From assembly GCA_028023455.1 (NCBI GenBank), contig JAQFVV010006340.1, forward strand, positions 3,139,211-3,203,210: DNA of 64,000 bases. Reading direction: 5' to 3'. The number at the start of each line of letters is the position of its first letter. The first letter of the stretch is position 1. Shown here in pieces: positions 11,120 to 22,740 of this stretch. The translations under genes were made by a program, and so were the position numbers. This DNA is from Epiperipatus broadwayi (lineage: Eukaryota; Onychophora; Udeonychophora; Euonychophora; Peripatidae). The notes below the pieces were generated by a model that saw only the letters and a list, made by a program, of their open reading frames with translations, was not told the DNA's origin and ran no database searches.

Positions 11120-11795
11120 AGCTGACTAATTTATGTACTGTCCAATAATCTGAATCTGTGACTGTGTAAAATGAACGTCTCTTGTATTCTGATTCCTAAT
11201 ACTAATATAATCTATTAAATGCCTTCTGCTGAGCATGGACACATTCATGTCACGTTGTGGTGTTCTTTTCTGCCTAAACAGAGTGCTTATGATATTTAAT
11301 CCATGTGTTGTGAACAACTCAATAATAACAAACCATTTGAATTTATAACTCTTTCACCATTATTTCTACTAACTTTTGGCCAAAGTCTACTATATGTACC
11401 AACATAGGCATTACATTCATGGACATATTTATAGCATTGCTATAATAATGCTATCCATCAAGAATAATACGTTTTTTTCTTCTCTGGATTCTCTGATGTT
11501 GGAGCATAGATACTGATAGAATGAGCTCTAGCACTATTATGCAAGACAAATGTTAATATCAGTAGCCGTTCATTGATACAATGAGGAATCCCAACAATAG
11601 AAGATACTGAATAAGATTTTACAGAAAATTCAATACCATGCACTGTTCTTTCACTGACTTAGCTGCCTTTTCAAGCGGATACTTGAATCCATCCATTTGT
11701 TTTAAGAAACTTCATTCATCTGGAAATTGAATTTCATTAAGAACATCTATATCAATCTTAAATCTTGATATTTCATATATTTATATTTAGTAAAA
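11120..11795 (-). pseudogene. Degenerate APE-type endonuclease, LINE family B
   Basis: Minus-strand reading gives DIDVLNEIQFPDE (ID-x-x-x-L-x-E block with the catalytic Glu, about 11740). It continues with GIEFSVKSYS, INERLLILTFVL and ISIYAPT (about 11490-11640), then GERVINSNGLLL, TTHGLNIISTLF (about 11280-11320) and RRHLIDYISIRN (about 11190-11225). This is the order found in LINE endonucleases. Frameshifts and stops are present. The terminal SDH block is not evident. It pairs with the RT at 8440-9640. Confidence 0.8.
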
Positions 11796-11990
11796 ATAGA
11801 TTTATATTTGTAATACTTACCTATAGCATGACAACTTACTTCACCACTACTGCTGATATCATTATTACTATTCTTAATATATCTACTGCTGAAATGAGTA
11901 ATCTGCATGGTATGACTACCTAGTCAGACTGTGTGGAGCAGCCCCTTTTAGACTACATTTTCTAAACTCTATACTTCTGTGATAGGTAGA

Positions 11991-14325
11991 GGAAACCCCA
12001 AATAGGTCTGCCTAAACAAACAATTTTCCCAATCAAATATCCTGCTTCACTTAAATCTAGTTCCAAAACTGATACATTATTAACCGTATTGCTTTATGCA
12101 AAGATAACATATTTAGCCTGTCCCTATAATGGCTTTCTTAATTGTCAAGGGCTTGAGTTGAAAAATGCAAGAACAAAGAAATGTTGGAGTCAGAAAAACT
12201 ATACACTAGTTAAAGAATAGGAATGTTGATGCCCAAACACATAAACTCATTGTGATACTTATTATAAGGAGATAGTAGATAACTTGAGATAATGACTTTG
12301 ATCTATAATAATTTCATCACCAAAGAAAAAGAAGAGGAAGACAAAATTACTGTTTGTATTGATAACAGAGCTTCATCTTTGATAAAACAACATTCTATTC
12401 TACAAGGCAGCAGGAGGTACTGTTTGGGCATTGCTTATTTGATATTCACAGTTAGCCTTCATGTGTAAAGGTCATTCCACAATTTCTATTGTTACTTGAT
12501 GAATCATGTGGCTTCAATTTTCTCTCTCAGTTTAAATTACTTGTGGACTTGCTTTTATATACCTGAAAATTTATCTAAATTATGACACAGAATTTTCTCA
12601 TTTATCGTTAAAGTTTATTTATCTCATTTATGTTTGAAGTTTATATATAGTTATCAACTTTTTCAAATAATAAGCAAATGTTTAGGACACTAGGTTACAT
12701 TATATTCATTCTGTTTCTTTTTTAGTGTTATATTGTTATTTTTTTAGAAAAAAGTAGTTGTTGATTATAAATGTAACTATTTAAAATTATTTCATAGATA
12801 CATAAACGAACGTTTAATTTCTGTGTAGATATCTAATTAGTTGAAAGAGATAAGGGTAGATTATAAACACATTTTAATAGATTTGTTTAATCCTCCATAA
12901 AATATACTTTAGATAGGATAGCGATATATATATATTAATTTAGTAATAGAAAGATATTTAAAAGAAATCTGGTGATGTAATATTTAGTTAAAGTATGAAA
13001 TTAAAAACTGTAATTAATTATCATTATAAATATTAGACTATTGTTCATAAAACAAGCATCTTTGAGCGCCTATAAATATAAAATATTTCAACAAGTATAG
13101 ATCTGAATTAATGAACATAATATTATGGAGAATATATTATTATTGTTTATTCAGGTAAATTAGCTATGAATAATTTATGTAATAAAATTATGATGGTAAG
13201 AGACGTATATGAAAAGAGAGTATCAAGAAAGAAAAAAAAAATTATTTATTTTTTTTTGCCGTAAAAAAATGTAACTTTAATTAATTATCAGAAAATAGGT
13301 TGGAGAAGATAATAACATTAAGTAATTGATAATATAATATTAAACTGAAAATTGATAAAAATATTTTTCTTGTTTTTTTTTTAACTTTTTTTTGTTTATG
13401 ACGAATGATTTTTATAGATGGAAATAATTTAACTTTAAATAAATGAATTAAAGTACATAAAAATAGATTAGAATATCTTAATTCCGTCAATGAAAAAAAA
13501 ATTATCCCTCATAAAATTATATTTCAGAAAGCTAGGGTGGTCTTCCTTTGCAATAATGATTACAAAAATAATTAAAAATTACAATACTGATGCTTTTAAT
13601 TAATTGAAAACATCCTAGTATAATAAGAAATAACGTAATGTTACTTTGAATTATAAGCAAATTAAAGCAATTTGAGCTAATATGCAGTCCTAAGAAAAGC
13701 TATAAATTGAATGAAAAATAATGTAATTGAAGCTAAGCGCTTTCTAAGGCGGTGAATGTCCTCACAGTCATAGCATTACATATCAGTAAATATTCATGTC
13801 ATCTTTTTATTGTATTATATAATTGAAAGTCTGCCATAGCACTAAAATTACTCTTTACAAATTTTGTTTTACTTTTTGATAGTATTGGTATCTTTGAAAA
13901 TTTGTATTAGTGTATACGAGAAAATGTGCAGCACGAGACCAAAATAGGGAGATAAATATGATTAGTGGATTTTAGATTAGGAAGTTCGGTGATGATGTTT
14001 ATCGATAGACCATGATTTTTACATTTTATAGGTAACAATATAAGAAAGAGATGCTATATTATTTCCACATTATAGATTTATTTATTTATTTTGTAATCAC
14101 AAGAAATCTAAATATCGAGAACATAAAAAAATAACGATTGGTATTGAATTTCTTTTTTTTTTTTAAGTATTTTTAAAATCTTTATCGTATGTTTTAAAAA
14201 TATATGGATGAGTAAAATTTTAAATATATATTAAAATATATTATGTGTGGAGAAAAATGAGATGAAGTTAATTTATTCTATATAATTATTAATTTTGTAG
14301 TAATGCTCAAGGCTAAATGGGTTTA
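11991..14325. other. A+T-rich DNA without recognised genes
   Basis: The part up to about 12560 is slightly less A+T-rich and may be the 5' region of LINE family B. The rest shows no coding signal or repeat relation that could be supported. Confidence 0.5.
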
Positions 14326-14471
14326 TAATTAACCATTAGAAACCAGTCAACACATAGACACTCCCAACAATCAACAATTTCAAACTGTTGTCAAGGAAGT
14401 CAACTTGAAATTATTCATTGTTATTCATATTGGGAGTGTCTACATATTGACTAGTTTCTAATGGTTAATTA
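14326..14471. repeat. MITE, 146 bp, long terminal inverted repeats
   Basis: TAATTAACCATTAGAAAC at 14326-14343 is mirrored by its complement at the right end (14454-14471). The arms match over about 45 bp, including AGACACTCCCAA. The whole element can fold into a hairpin. No coding capacity. A truncated relative lies at 19380-19452. Confidence 0.8.
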
Positions 14472-15723
14472 ATATTAATCAGTATAACTCAGCTAGTGAT
14501 AATGTCTAGTTTAATAAATATTTATTAATGATCATTAATGCATTTATCCGAACTGCGTGATGAAAAAATTGTGAATGTAGAAAATTTGATACTTGTAAAT
14601 CTAATTATAATAAAAATATATTGAAATGTTATCATATTGTGCAACGGTAAAGGATATCTAGTATATATTGTGTTATATTGCAATTTCAACATATATGGAG
14701 AAAATGTTATTGTTGCTGTTATTTAAGATATTTTTATTACTCTTTAAATTTACATCTTTTCCAACACACACCAGTCAAAGAAAAAATACATAAAAAGACA
14801 TCTAGTAATAATAATAATTATATATATATATATATATGTATATACACAATGAAAACACCATAATATATTACTTTCTTTGCCAAGCATTGTCCATAGGAAA
14901 TGTTTAATATAACAAGGAGTATGTAGAAGTAAAGTTCCATTTAGGTTAAGCGGATGATTCTAAAAAAGATATAAAATATATGATTAAAATATTAATATGA
15001 AATCGTTATTATATTCTTATTGTAATTCATTATTACGATAGATATAAAAATGTTTATTTAAGAAACAAACAGTTGCCTATTCTAATAATTTATATTTAAT
15101 GTTGATCAGAGAGATACATTACAATATACTATGTTTAAAAGCTGAAATGTTAGAGAATCATTTTAATTTTATATGATAAATGGTATTACACATGGAGAAT
15201 ATATTAAAGATGCCTACATATAAAAAGTAGAAGAAGTGGATGTTTCTTAGAAACAAAGAGACAATCTTAAGTCAAATGAATAAATAATTGAATGGTTTTA
15301 TGGCTCAATACAAAAGGAGTTTGAACGCAGGAAGTAAAAAAATGGCCAAAAGACATACACCTTAAATTTTGAGAGTAAATCGTGGAAAATATATACATAA
15401 TCATACATATTTCATCATTTACTCTAATAACAATTTATTTGTAAAACATTATCTGTAAAATTAATATTAATTCATGAAGATGGTTAGCCTTTAGATGTAT
15501 TCCTGTTAAGAAGTAATTACACTACTATATCACATTTATTTCAGTTTCCAATACCTTTGTCTTTTCTTAAAGGGGACTAATGACAACTTTGTCCATATTC
15601 ATAATATTTTATTTATCTAATTAAGTATTTTATCTATTTTATATATTGATCACCTTTATATTATTTATTATAAATTTAAGCTTTAAAACATTGATGTTAT
15701 AAAAGTTAATAATTTATACTTGT
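14472..15723. other. A+T-rich DNA, nothing recognised
   Basis: Only short AT runs (for example near 14819-14838) were seen. Confidence 0.6.
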
Positions 15724-16372
15724 AATCGTATAGAAGGTAATCATCTCTTTTCACTAGCGCCGTCAAACAATGATCTCACCAATCACAAAATAAGATTTTG
15801 AGGAAAATATACACTTATATGAGCCAATCTTAAGTATCTAGAAATAAGAGAATGGATATATAAATTATTTATTTTAAACCCATTTTTATATTGATAATCT
15901 TATTAATACTTCGGAAATATTATAATTTACTCTGTAGTAATATTAGAGGATATAAAATTATGTAATAACAAATTTTTCTAGTGCAGTGTTTAAATTGTAA
16001 TTATATATAAACATCTTTTCGTACTAGCACCATTAATCGGTAATGTTAAAACTGCAAGGATGATCTCATCCCAAGGACGAGATACAGGCTTTGAGGGAAT
16101 AGACATGATTGTCTTATTTTCAAACTTGAATCATTAATATGAGTCAATCTTCAATGTCTAGAAGTGACGACATGAATATATAAATCATTCACTTTAAATT
16201 CAATCTTATTTTAATAAGCCTATTAACATTTTTGAAACATTCTAATTTACTTTGTGCTTATAATAGATAATGTGACTGGGAATGAGAGTATCCTTACAGT
16301 TTTAGCATCACTGTTTAATGGTGCTGGTGAGAAAGAATGTTCACATTCAATATAATTACAATCTAAACAGTT
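15724..16372. repeat. Tandem plus inverted repeat cluster, unit about 280 bp
   Basis: Two direct units start near 15724 and 16000. They share blocks such as TGTAAT, ACTAGC(G/A)CC, TTTGAGG(A/G)AA, ATGAG(C/T)CAATCTT and the following 100 bp. A third, inverted fragment (about 16265-16372) is complementary to the start of the second unit (16000-16075). This mixed head-to-tail and head-to-head order resembles the hammerhead elements nearby, but no ribozyme core was found. Confidence 0.6.
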
Positions 16373-17477
16373 TTCTAATAAAATTTATGGATTATTATAT
16401 AATTAAACTTTGCAAAATATAAAATGATAAAGTACTCAAAGGATATCTTATCTATAATAATGGAGATTTCATTATTGGATGCAATATTGTCTATGCGTGA
16501 AAATTACAAAACACAATATTTCATATTTCAATTACATTTTAGAAATAGAAATTTTACCTAAGACATTGTGAAAGAATGTAAATATATTTTAAGAATCAAA
16601 ATTAAATTTATTTTTATTAATATTTTAGTGGCATTTATGAAAACCATTCTTCTTAGTGCATAAAAACAGCTTCTAGTTAGCTTTAAGTATGTATTTGTGA
16701 ATTGTCTTCTTTTACTAATTTTTTTAAATAAAAATTTAAACATAGTCACTTTTTTATTATTTTGCAATAAATATTTTAGAAATATATTGTATAAGTAAGC
16801 ATAAATGGGTAAATATTAATTTTTATTAACTGCAATGTCAGCACATAATACTTAAATAAGACTATAACCTTAGTATATGCACCTTGAGTGCTTAATTTTT
16901 TACAAGAGAGACCTCTACAAATCTAAATGCAAGATTTGACTTTATAAAGATAAGAGTGGCTACTCTTGTCTTCAACCTATTTTTCTATATGTATAGGCAA
17001 ATCTAATGCATTATGATTTGGGAGCATGAAGCTAATAAATTCTTCACTGATAAAGTCCACTATTTCTGTTAAACATTAACTAGCACTGAAGGTGCATGTA
17101 ATAAGGTTATAGCCTTATTTAAGTATTATGTGCTGACATTGTGCTTAATAAATTTAATATTTACAACTTTATGTTGATTTAAAATATTTCTAAATTTAAG
17201 ATCTGACTATTAACTCACTGTAAATCGAAAGATTTTACAATCATTAATGTTTACCAGAAATAGTGGACTTAATCAGTGAAGAATTTGTTAGCTTCACATT
17301 CCCAAATCAAAATGTTTTAGATTTGTCTATATATTTAAAAAAATAGGTTGAAGATAAGAGTATCTTTATAAATTGATAAAAAATCAAGTCAGATGACCTA
17401 ATTTTAATAAAGCTCCTATTTACAAATGTTATATATAGAGTAAGTTAAAAACAAACTCTTATGAAGCTTCAAAAATA

Positions 17478-17532
17478 CCCTCAACCTCAGACTGCAGTTT
17501 CTGCCTCTAGCGTCATCAGCGAGGTGCTAGGG
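17478..17532 (-). ncRNA. Hammerhead ribozyme, family 2
   Basis: On the minus strand: ACCUCG (stem I), CUGAUGA, then C-GCU-AGA-GGC-A forming a 3-bp stem II, GAAA, self-complementary ACUGCAGU (stem III) ending in the GUC cleavage site, then UGAGGU closing a 6-bp stem I with one G-U pair. All invariant core bases are present. The first pair of stem II is C against A, which could weaken it. Confidence 0.8.
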
Positions 17533-17627
17533 AATAAAAATACTAGAACTAGTCCAGCATTTTATCAATGCCTAACTATTAAGAAGAAAATCTGAAACTT
17601 TCAGACATTTAAATGTCCAAAAATCTA

Positions 17628-17666
17628 GCTAGAGGCAGAAACCATGGTCTGAGGTTGAGGGTATTT
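17628..17666 (+). ncRNA. 3' half of a hammerhead ribozyme, family 2
   Basis: Starts within stem II (GCU-AGA-GGC), then GAAA, the self-complementary ACCAUGGU, GUC ending at 17649 and UGAGGU. The CUGAUGA half is missing because the unit is truncated at the junction with the inverted unit. Cannot cleave alone. Confidence 0.7.
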
Positions 17667-17977
17667 TTGAAGCTTCATAAGAGTTTGTTTTTAACTTACT
17701 CTATATATAACATTTGTAAATAGGAGCTTTATTAAAATTAGGTCATCTGACTTGATTTTTTATCAATTTTAATTTTAGTTTTTTGCTATTAATGCTTTGG
17801 CGATTTTATATTGCTAGAGCTATTAATATATGGTGTATCTGAACTTAGTTCAGTCCCATACTGCTATTTGAGTTAGATAGCTGAATTTTTGGACATTTAA
17901 ATGTCTGAAAGTTTCAGATTTTCTTCTCAATAGTTAGGCATTGATAAAATGCTGGACTAGTTCTAGTATTTTTATTC

Positions 17978-18036
17978 CCTAGCATCTCACTGATGACGCT
18001 AGAGGCAGAAACCACGGTCTGAGGTTGAGGGTATTT
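17978..18036 (+). ncRNA. Hammerhead ribozyme, family 2
   Basis: CUGAUGA at 17990-17996, stem II GCU/GGC with loop AGA, GAAA at 18008-18011, stem III ACCACGGU (one A-C mismatch in the centre), GUC ending at 18019. Stem I pairs AUCUCA with UGAGGU (6 bp, one G-U pair). The core is intact. It lies one monomer (370 bp) downstream of the partial ribozyme at 17628. Confidence 0.8.
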
Positions 18037-18150
18037 TTGAAGCTTCATAAGAGTTTGTTTTTAACTTACTCTATATATAATATCTTTATAAAATCAAATC
18101 TTGCATTTACTTAAATGTGTAAATGATTTACTAAAAATAGAAGTGTTTCT

Positions 18151-18903
18151 TTTTAAAATTCTAACACAAAGCACACATTCAGAATTGCTTCAAGGCCAAA
18201 TTCCTGGCAATTAGGAATTTTTGACTAAGGTATCTTACTTAATTTAATATATAAATTAAGAGGTATATTTATATAAAGTGTATAAAATACATGCATTATC
18301 ATATTTATATTAATAATTTTAGTAACAACTTTTGTATAAAGAAAACTGCAAAAAAGTGAATAAAATCTGAGTCTTAGCAATTCCATTGTTACATTACAAA
18401 ATAGCTAAAATTTTGAGGAAGTTGCTGATGTTAACAGATTACATCAAATACTACTTTGAATAGTGATATAAAGTTAATTATAACAATAGTTTTTAATTGA
18501 GAGATTTTGTATAATAAAATATATACAAAGTAAATTATATACCATGAATATTGATTAACAACAAGTGTCTCAATCTTTGAGCTGGGTAAAATCTAATTGC
18601 ATTATACACTTAGTTTGATATCAAAATGATTATAACACTGTGTTTTAAATATATTTAATTCATATACAGTTCTCATATTTTTATATACAAATTTACATGC
18701 ATGCACCTATACAGTACTTATCTAGTGTATAATGCATTTATTGCTACATAATTATTGTATTCTTATGTCTCACTAAATTTTTGCATTACATTGTTATACA
18801 AAACATTTTTATAATGTAGTTTATTTAAAATAAAAGTGATACAATTTTTATATTAAATGCTTTTATTTACTATGCACTAAAATAAATAAAATAATAGGTT
18901 CAT
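18151..18903. other. A+T-rich DNA, nothing recognised
   Basis: No coding signal or repeat relation seen. Confidence 0.6.
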
Positions 18904-19065
18904 CAACCACAATCAGAGTTTTTAAATTTAACTTGAAATAAAAGCATGGGAGGTACAGAGATTAATTAAATTAATCTCTCGTTATAAATATAGATTGATT
19001 TAATTAATTTCTGAAGTCCCCATGCTTTTATTTCAAGTTATATCTAAAAGCTCCAATTGTAGTTG
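18904..19065. repeat. MITE-like inverted repeat, about 160 bp
   Basis: Left arm 18904-18950 (with ACTTGAAATAAAAGCATGGG) is complementary to 19018-19064. The middle contains two further complementary ATTAATTAAATTAAT-type tracts. No coding capacity. Confidence 0.75.
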
Positions 19066-19379
19066 AAAAAACATTTTATTTCTTTTTAATGCACAGTAAA
19101 TGAAAATGTGAAACTATATTGTAATTTAAATTGACTAGACAATTATACTTGATATATCATTAGATGTTTCTGCAATAAGCCAAAATGTATACCCCTTATG
19201 AATATATCATATAAAAAATATGTGCATAATAATACTTGTGTATTTACTGTAAATGAACTTAATTTAATATTTATAATTTCAGTTTAAATCAATATCACAC
19301 ATATGATGTGTTTATAAGTCATAATATATTTTTCGAGTTAGTTAGTATATTTAATATGTGTACATAATTATATATCATT

Positions 19380-19452
19380 AAAACAGTCAACACTTAAACA
19401 ATCCCTCTATCAATAACAATCAATAATTTCCAAACTGTTGTCAAAGCAATCT
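19380..19452. repeat. Truncated relative of the MITE at 14326-14471
   Basis: Shares AAACAGTCAACAC, the CAATCCCTC/GACACTCCC block, CAATAATTTC and AAACTGTTGTCAA with that element in the same order. The right inverted repeat is missing. Confidence 0.55.
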
Positions 19453-20936
19453 CCTTTTTAACCATAATGGTAGAATTCCACCCTTATTAATGGATTAATA
19501 TACTTATACAGACACTAAAAATTGCATCTTGATCACAGGCATTGAAATTATTGAAACAAAGATGTTTAAATAAACCTGTATATTATGACAGGCACCCTTC
19601 GTATGGACAAGCATAAGATGGTATCACATAAGAAAATGGCCTAAAATATGTAATAAAGCCATTAAGTGTGTGTTTATGCCATCTATATAAATTTTAATCA
19701 AGTCAGATTATAAAATAAGTGAGAGATGTCTGTGGATATATATTTTCTCACACACACAAGAAAAGCCAATAGTTAAGGCTTATAATATGAAGTATTAGCA
19801 TATTAGCTATGTACTTATAATTTATTTTTATTATTATTTTTATGTTCATTTTTTTTTATAAACGTAAAGATGTTTATGCGTAATTTGTATTTATAAATTT
19901 TTTTTGTTAAATGCTTGTAAAAAGAAAAGGAAATGGAAATATTTAAAAGGTCCAACAAACACGTAATTTTTTAAATCAAAAGTTTTACTAGATATTTTTC
20001 TCTAAAAACTCATTGTTCTAAATTTAAGAAAAGTCTAAAGGCAATTATATTTTTAGTAGATAAGTAATTTTTTTTTTTTTTAATTATCAAATATTTCAAC
20101 TTGACAAAAGACTTCATTGAAATTTATGTAATTGCGGTGGGAAAAAATATCTAATTTAATTTAAAATATATTTTAAGTGTGATTTGATTATCAGAAAAAT
20201 ATTTTAAGTGTAATCTGTTTATCGGAAAATAACTTATATAATCAATTTTTTTCTTTTTTATGTTGAATCAGATAGGACAGAGTAAAAAGAAAATTGAATT
20301 AAAAATAAATAAATTCTGGAGATTAATTAGTAAATTTCATATGAATGCTTTGGTGCATTGTATGAATCCGCTAGAAAATTCAAAATTAGCTAATTAAATG
20401 TTTCAGAGAGGTACCTAGATTGGGATTGTAATGAAGAGGGCTGGCTATACTTGCTGTTCACCAGTTTGAAGGAAATCATTTGGACACTAATTCAATCAGG
20501 CACAGGCATTCAACTGGGCGCAGGCAGTCAAGCAGTCACTAAGGCAATCGGTCATTAAGTCAATCATTCACTCACTTATGCTAACTTTTTGGATTTATCT
20601 GAACTTGCTTGTTTGAACTTAGAGAATTCCCAGTTCTAGTTACTTTTTTAAATCATGTTGATGTAAACTTCAAGATGGTTTCCAACTACACAATTCATAT
20701 TAGTGTGGTAGAGAACTGTGTCTGTGGGAAGTTGTTGGTATTTGAAAACTTAAAGTAAAAGAATCATTACCAGTGCTGTAGAAAACAAAAAGAAGGCGCT
20801 AATGTTAGTTCATAATCATTAACCAAAGAGGAAATTTATAATTAAACCTCAAGCACAAATGTACTAATGTCAGTGAAATGGTTGTGAGGTACCCCCAGTC
20901 AGTGCACTTGTCCAGCTTCGCTCCTCCCATCAGCAA
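19453..20936. other. Intergenic DNA, GC-richer after 20400
   Basis: 19453-20400 is A+T-rich and featureless. 20400-20936 is noticeably less A+T-rich with short repeated AGTCA and CAGGCA motifs near 20500-20570, possibly an old SINE or other repeat. No pol III boxes could be placed. Confidence 0.5.
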
Positions 20937-21104
20937 GGTCTCCTGAATCCAGCCATCAAATGATCATGAGAGCCATGGAACAATGCCAGAAAGGTCTCCT
21001 GAATCCAGTCATCAAGCAATCGTGAGAGCTGATGAACAATACCAGAAATGTCTTCTAAATCCAGCCACCAAATGATAATGAAAGCAGCTGAATTATGCCA
21101 TATT
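20937..21104. repeat. 56-bp minisatellite, three units
   Basis: Units begin at 20937, 20993 and 21049. They share GTCTCCTGAATCCAG, a CATCAA block, GAGAGC and CAAT(G/A)CCAGAAA. Units 1 and 2 are closest and unit 3 has diverged. A minus-strand reading frame across it is a by-product. Confidence 0.85.
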
Positions 21105-21467
21105 AAAAAGAAATGCCCTGCCATCCTGGATGAACAGATAGTTGGCCTACTCAGAACCCCTAGACCTATGATAGAGACTTTATGTGGTACCTTTATTAAT
21201 GTTATTATTTTTTATGCTAGTCATTTCATACAAATATCAATGTAATAAATCTTTTATTAATGTATTTCTCTCATTAAGATAATATTTTACTTACCATTCA
21301 GGGTTTACAAAATGTATTCATGAGTGAGTTATGAACCTCAGACCACTTCCCCCCTAGTTGATTTTTTATAATTTTACATTCTCTTTCTTTGTTAATATAT
21401 CTAGTATTCTCTCTCATATATATATATTGTGCCAGACAAAAGATTTTTATTTTGTACATCCTGACCA
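21105..21467. other. Spacer before dispersed repeat
   Basis: No gene seen. The minus-strand frame at 21298-21504 overlaps the edge of the dispersed repeat and has no recognisable domain. Confidence 0.5.
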
Positions 21468-22740
21468 TGAGGGCGCCACTAGTCTGAAAACCGGAACTAG
21501 ACATTTATTTTAAGGGTGGGCATGATATACGAACATGAATGTGCCGGACTAAACCCAGGGAGAGCAAAAGCTAATGAAGGTGGTTCAGACAATTGAGAAA
21601 ACACTGAGACAAACGTCAGCCAAAATACTTATAAGAACTTTGTAAATTTATTAAACATAATAACAAAATAAACATGAAACTTGATATTCATTTACTTAGC
21701 AGATCTTAACATTGAGTGTATGTGAGCAGAACTACGTTAAATACTCAGGCAGACACATTCATTTCTTATCTATGACACAATAATGGCTTACATCTTCTTG
21801 CTAGCGGTTCACCCAACCAATTCCCTTTTCCCTATAGAGATTTAGTAAGATGGATGTTTGTGGAGAATAACGGGACAGCGCAGACGAGCCTTTCTTAGTC
21901 CAGAAAAGAAATGTTGGAACCAAGAATGTCATAATTCTGCAAAATGCTCATGGACAAGTACATTGAAACAAGCCAAGGTTAGTCTCACACAAGAAAGAAA
22001 CATGAATTACGCAATCTGAATTATAGCAAATAAATCTCTACTAAAAATAAATAAATCATATATCCTCGCAATCACTAGCCAAAGCCAAGTTTGATTTAGT
22101 TTACGCCGAAGCAAACAAACAAGCAAAAATAAAAGAAAACTACTAAGGTCGGTCTGAGCATTTAACAAGGGTTAATCATAAAACTGAGAAATTATTAAGC
22201 ACATAAAATATCACTCGCCCTACACTCTCGAACAAGCAACATTTTAAGATTGAAAATCTTGCTACTAAGATTGTGCTGTAAAATAAACAAAAATACATTA
22301 ATATTTAAATTGATAAATTACACATCATAAATATAATTTCCTTTTAAGATTAAGCTGAGATCGGTGAGAGACTTAATTAGAGATTTAGCCCTGATTTTGA
22401 CATGGAAAGGTAAGTTACCTCGAGATAATATTAAGTTCTGTTGTTCACACAAAGCTCGGTTTATGGAGTCCTCTACAACGGATGTCATTTACTACAGGTT
22501 CAGAAGTCTGGAGGCATTATCGGGATCCACTCTGGACTTGACAGTTAGGTCATGAGGAAAGTCACAATTTGGAGCTCCGGCGGTTCATCTTTGGAAAGGC
22601 TCAGCCCATCATGTTGTGGAGATTCTTCGTGGCGTATATTACAGGCATGGCGTCTGAATGACTGCTATTATCGCGGCAAATAGAGTTATTGTCGGTCAAC
22701 GGAAATTCAACTTGGTGATTCCCGTAGCACCAATATCAAA
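21468..22740 (+). repeat. Unidentified dispersed repeat, copy 1 (about 1.3 kb, GC-richer)
   Basis: Collinear with 51030-52440 through many short blocks: CCACTAG near the start, TTCAGACAATTGAGAAAA against TTCAAACAATTAAGAAAA, GTCAGCC/GTCAGTC, TGCTAGCGG/TGCTAGTGG, CTTAGT, AATCACTAGCC/AATCACCAGCC, and AGAGACTTAATTAGAGATT against AGAGTCTAATTACTGATT. No protein domain was recognised on either strand. It could be a solo LTR or the untranslated end of a larger element. Copy 1 is less decayed (more CpG kept). Confidence 0.6.

Larger units (their letters stand above)
8440..11990 (-). mobile_element. Non-LTR retrotransposon (LINE), family B, interrupted by a hammerhead element
   Basis: A minus-strand LINE with endonuclease at about 11120-11795 and reverse transcriptase at about 8440-9640. 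The domain order endonuclease then RT is as in other LINEs. The gap between them contains the inserted family 1 hammerhead element (9774-10741), so that insertion is younger. Motifs such as YAPT and RRHLIDYI in the endonuclease, and FIDL plus FKYLGTSLS in the RT, resemble RTE/CR1-like LINEs common in invertebrates. The exact clade was not determined, and both ends are uncertain. Confidence 0.8.
17373..18080. mobile_element. Hammerhead retrozyme-like element, family 2, with tandem units and 12-bp target duplication
   Basis: The element is flanked by perfect direct repeats TATCTTTATAAA at 17361-17372 and 18081-18092. Inside are a minus-strand unit (about 17373-17627), a plus-strand partial unit beginning inside the ribozyme (17628-17770), and a further plus-strand unit (17771-18080). 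The two plus-strand cleavage sites (after 17649 and after 18019) define a 370-bp monomer in direct tandem. It has no open reading frame of note. Related to 24767-25062. Confidence 0.85.
16833..18150. repeat. Old inverted-repeat element, split by a younger hammerhead element
   Basis: Block a (16835-16884, with TCAGCACATAATACTTAAAT) is complementary to 17089-17140. Block b (16905-17060) is complementary to 17240-17372 and continues at 18093-18115 (ATCAAATCTTGCATTTA). The continuation across 17373-18080 shows that this DNA was there before the hammerhead element landed. The a-b-a'-b' order is not a simple hairpin and suggests circularly permuted units. Confidence 0.65.

Noticed and set aside
21450-21490. 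GAGGGCGCCACTAG as a CTCF-type insulator site
   Set aside because: Spacing does not fit the known motif, and the block belongs to a dispersed repeat.
21298-21504. Minus-strand 68-residue frame with a nearby GTAAGT as an exon
   Set aside because: A stop precedes the donor in that frame and the sequence overlaps a repeat edge.
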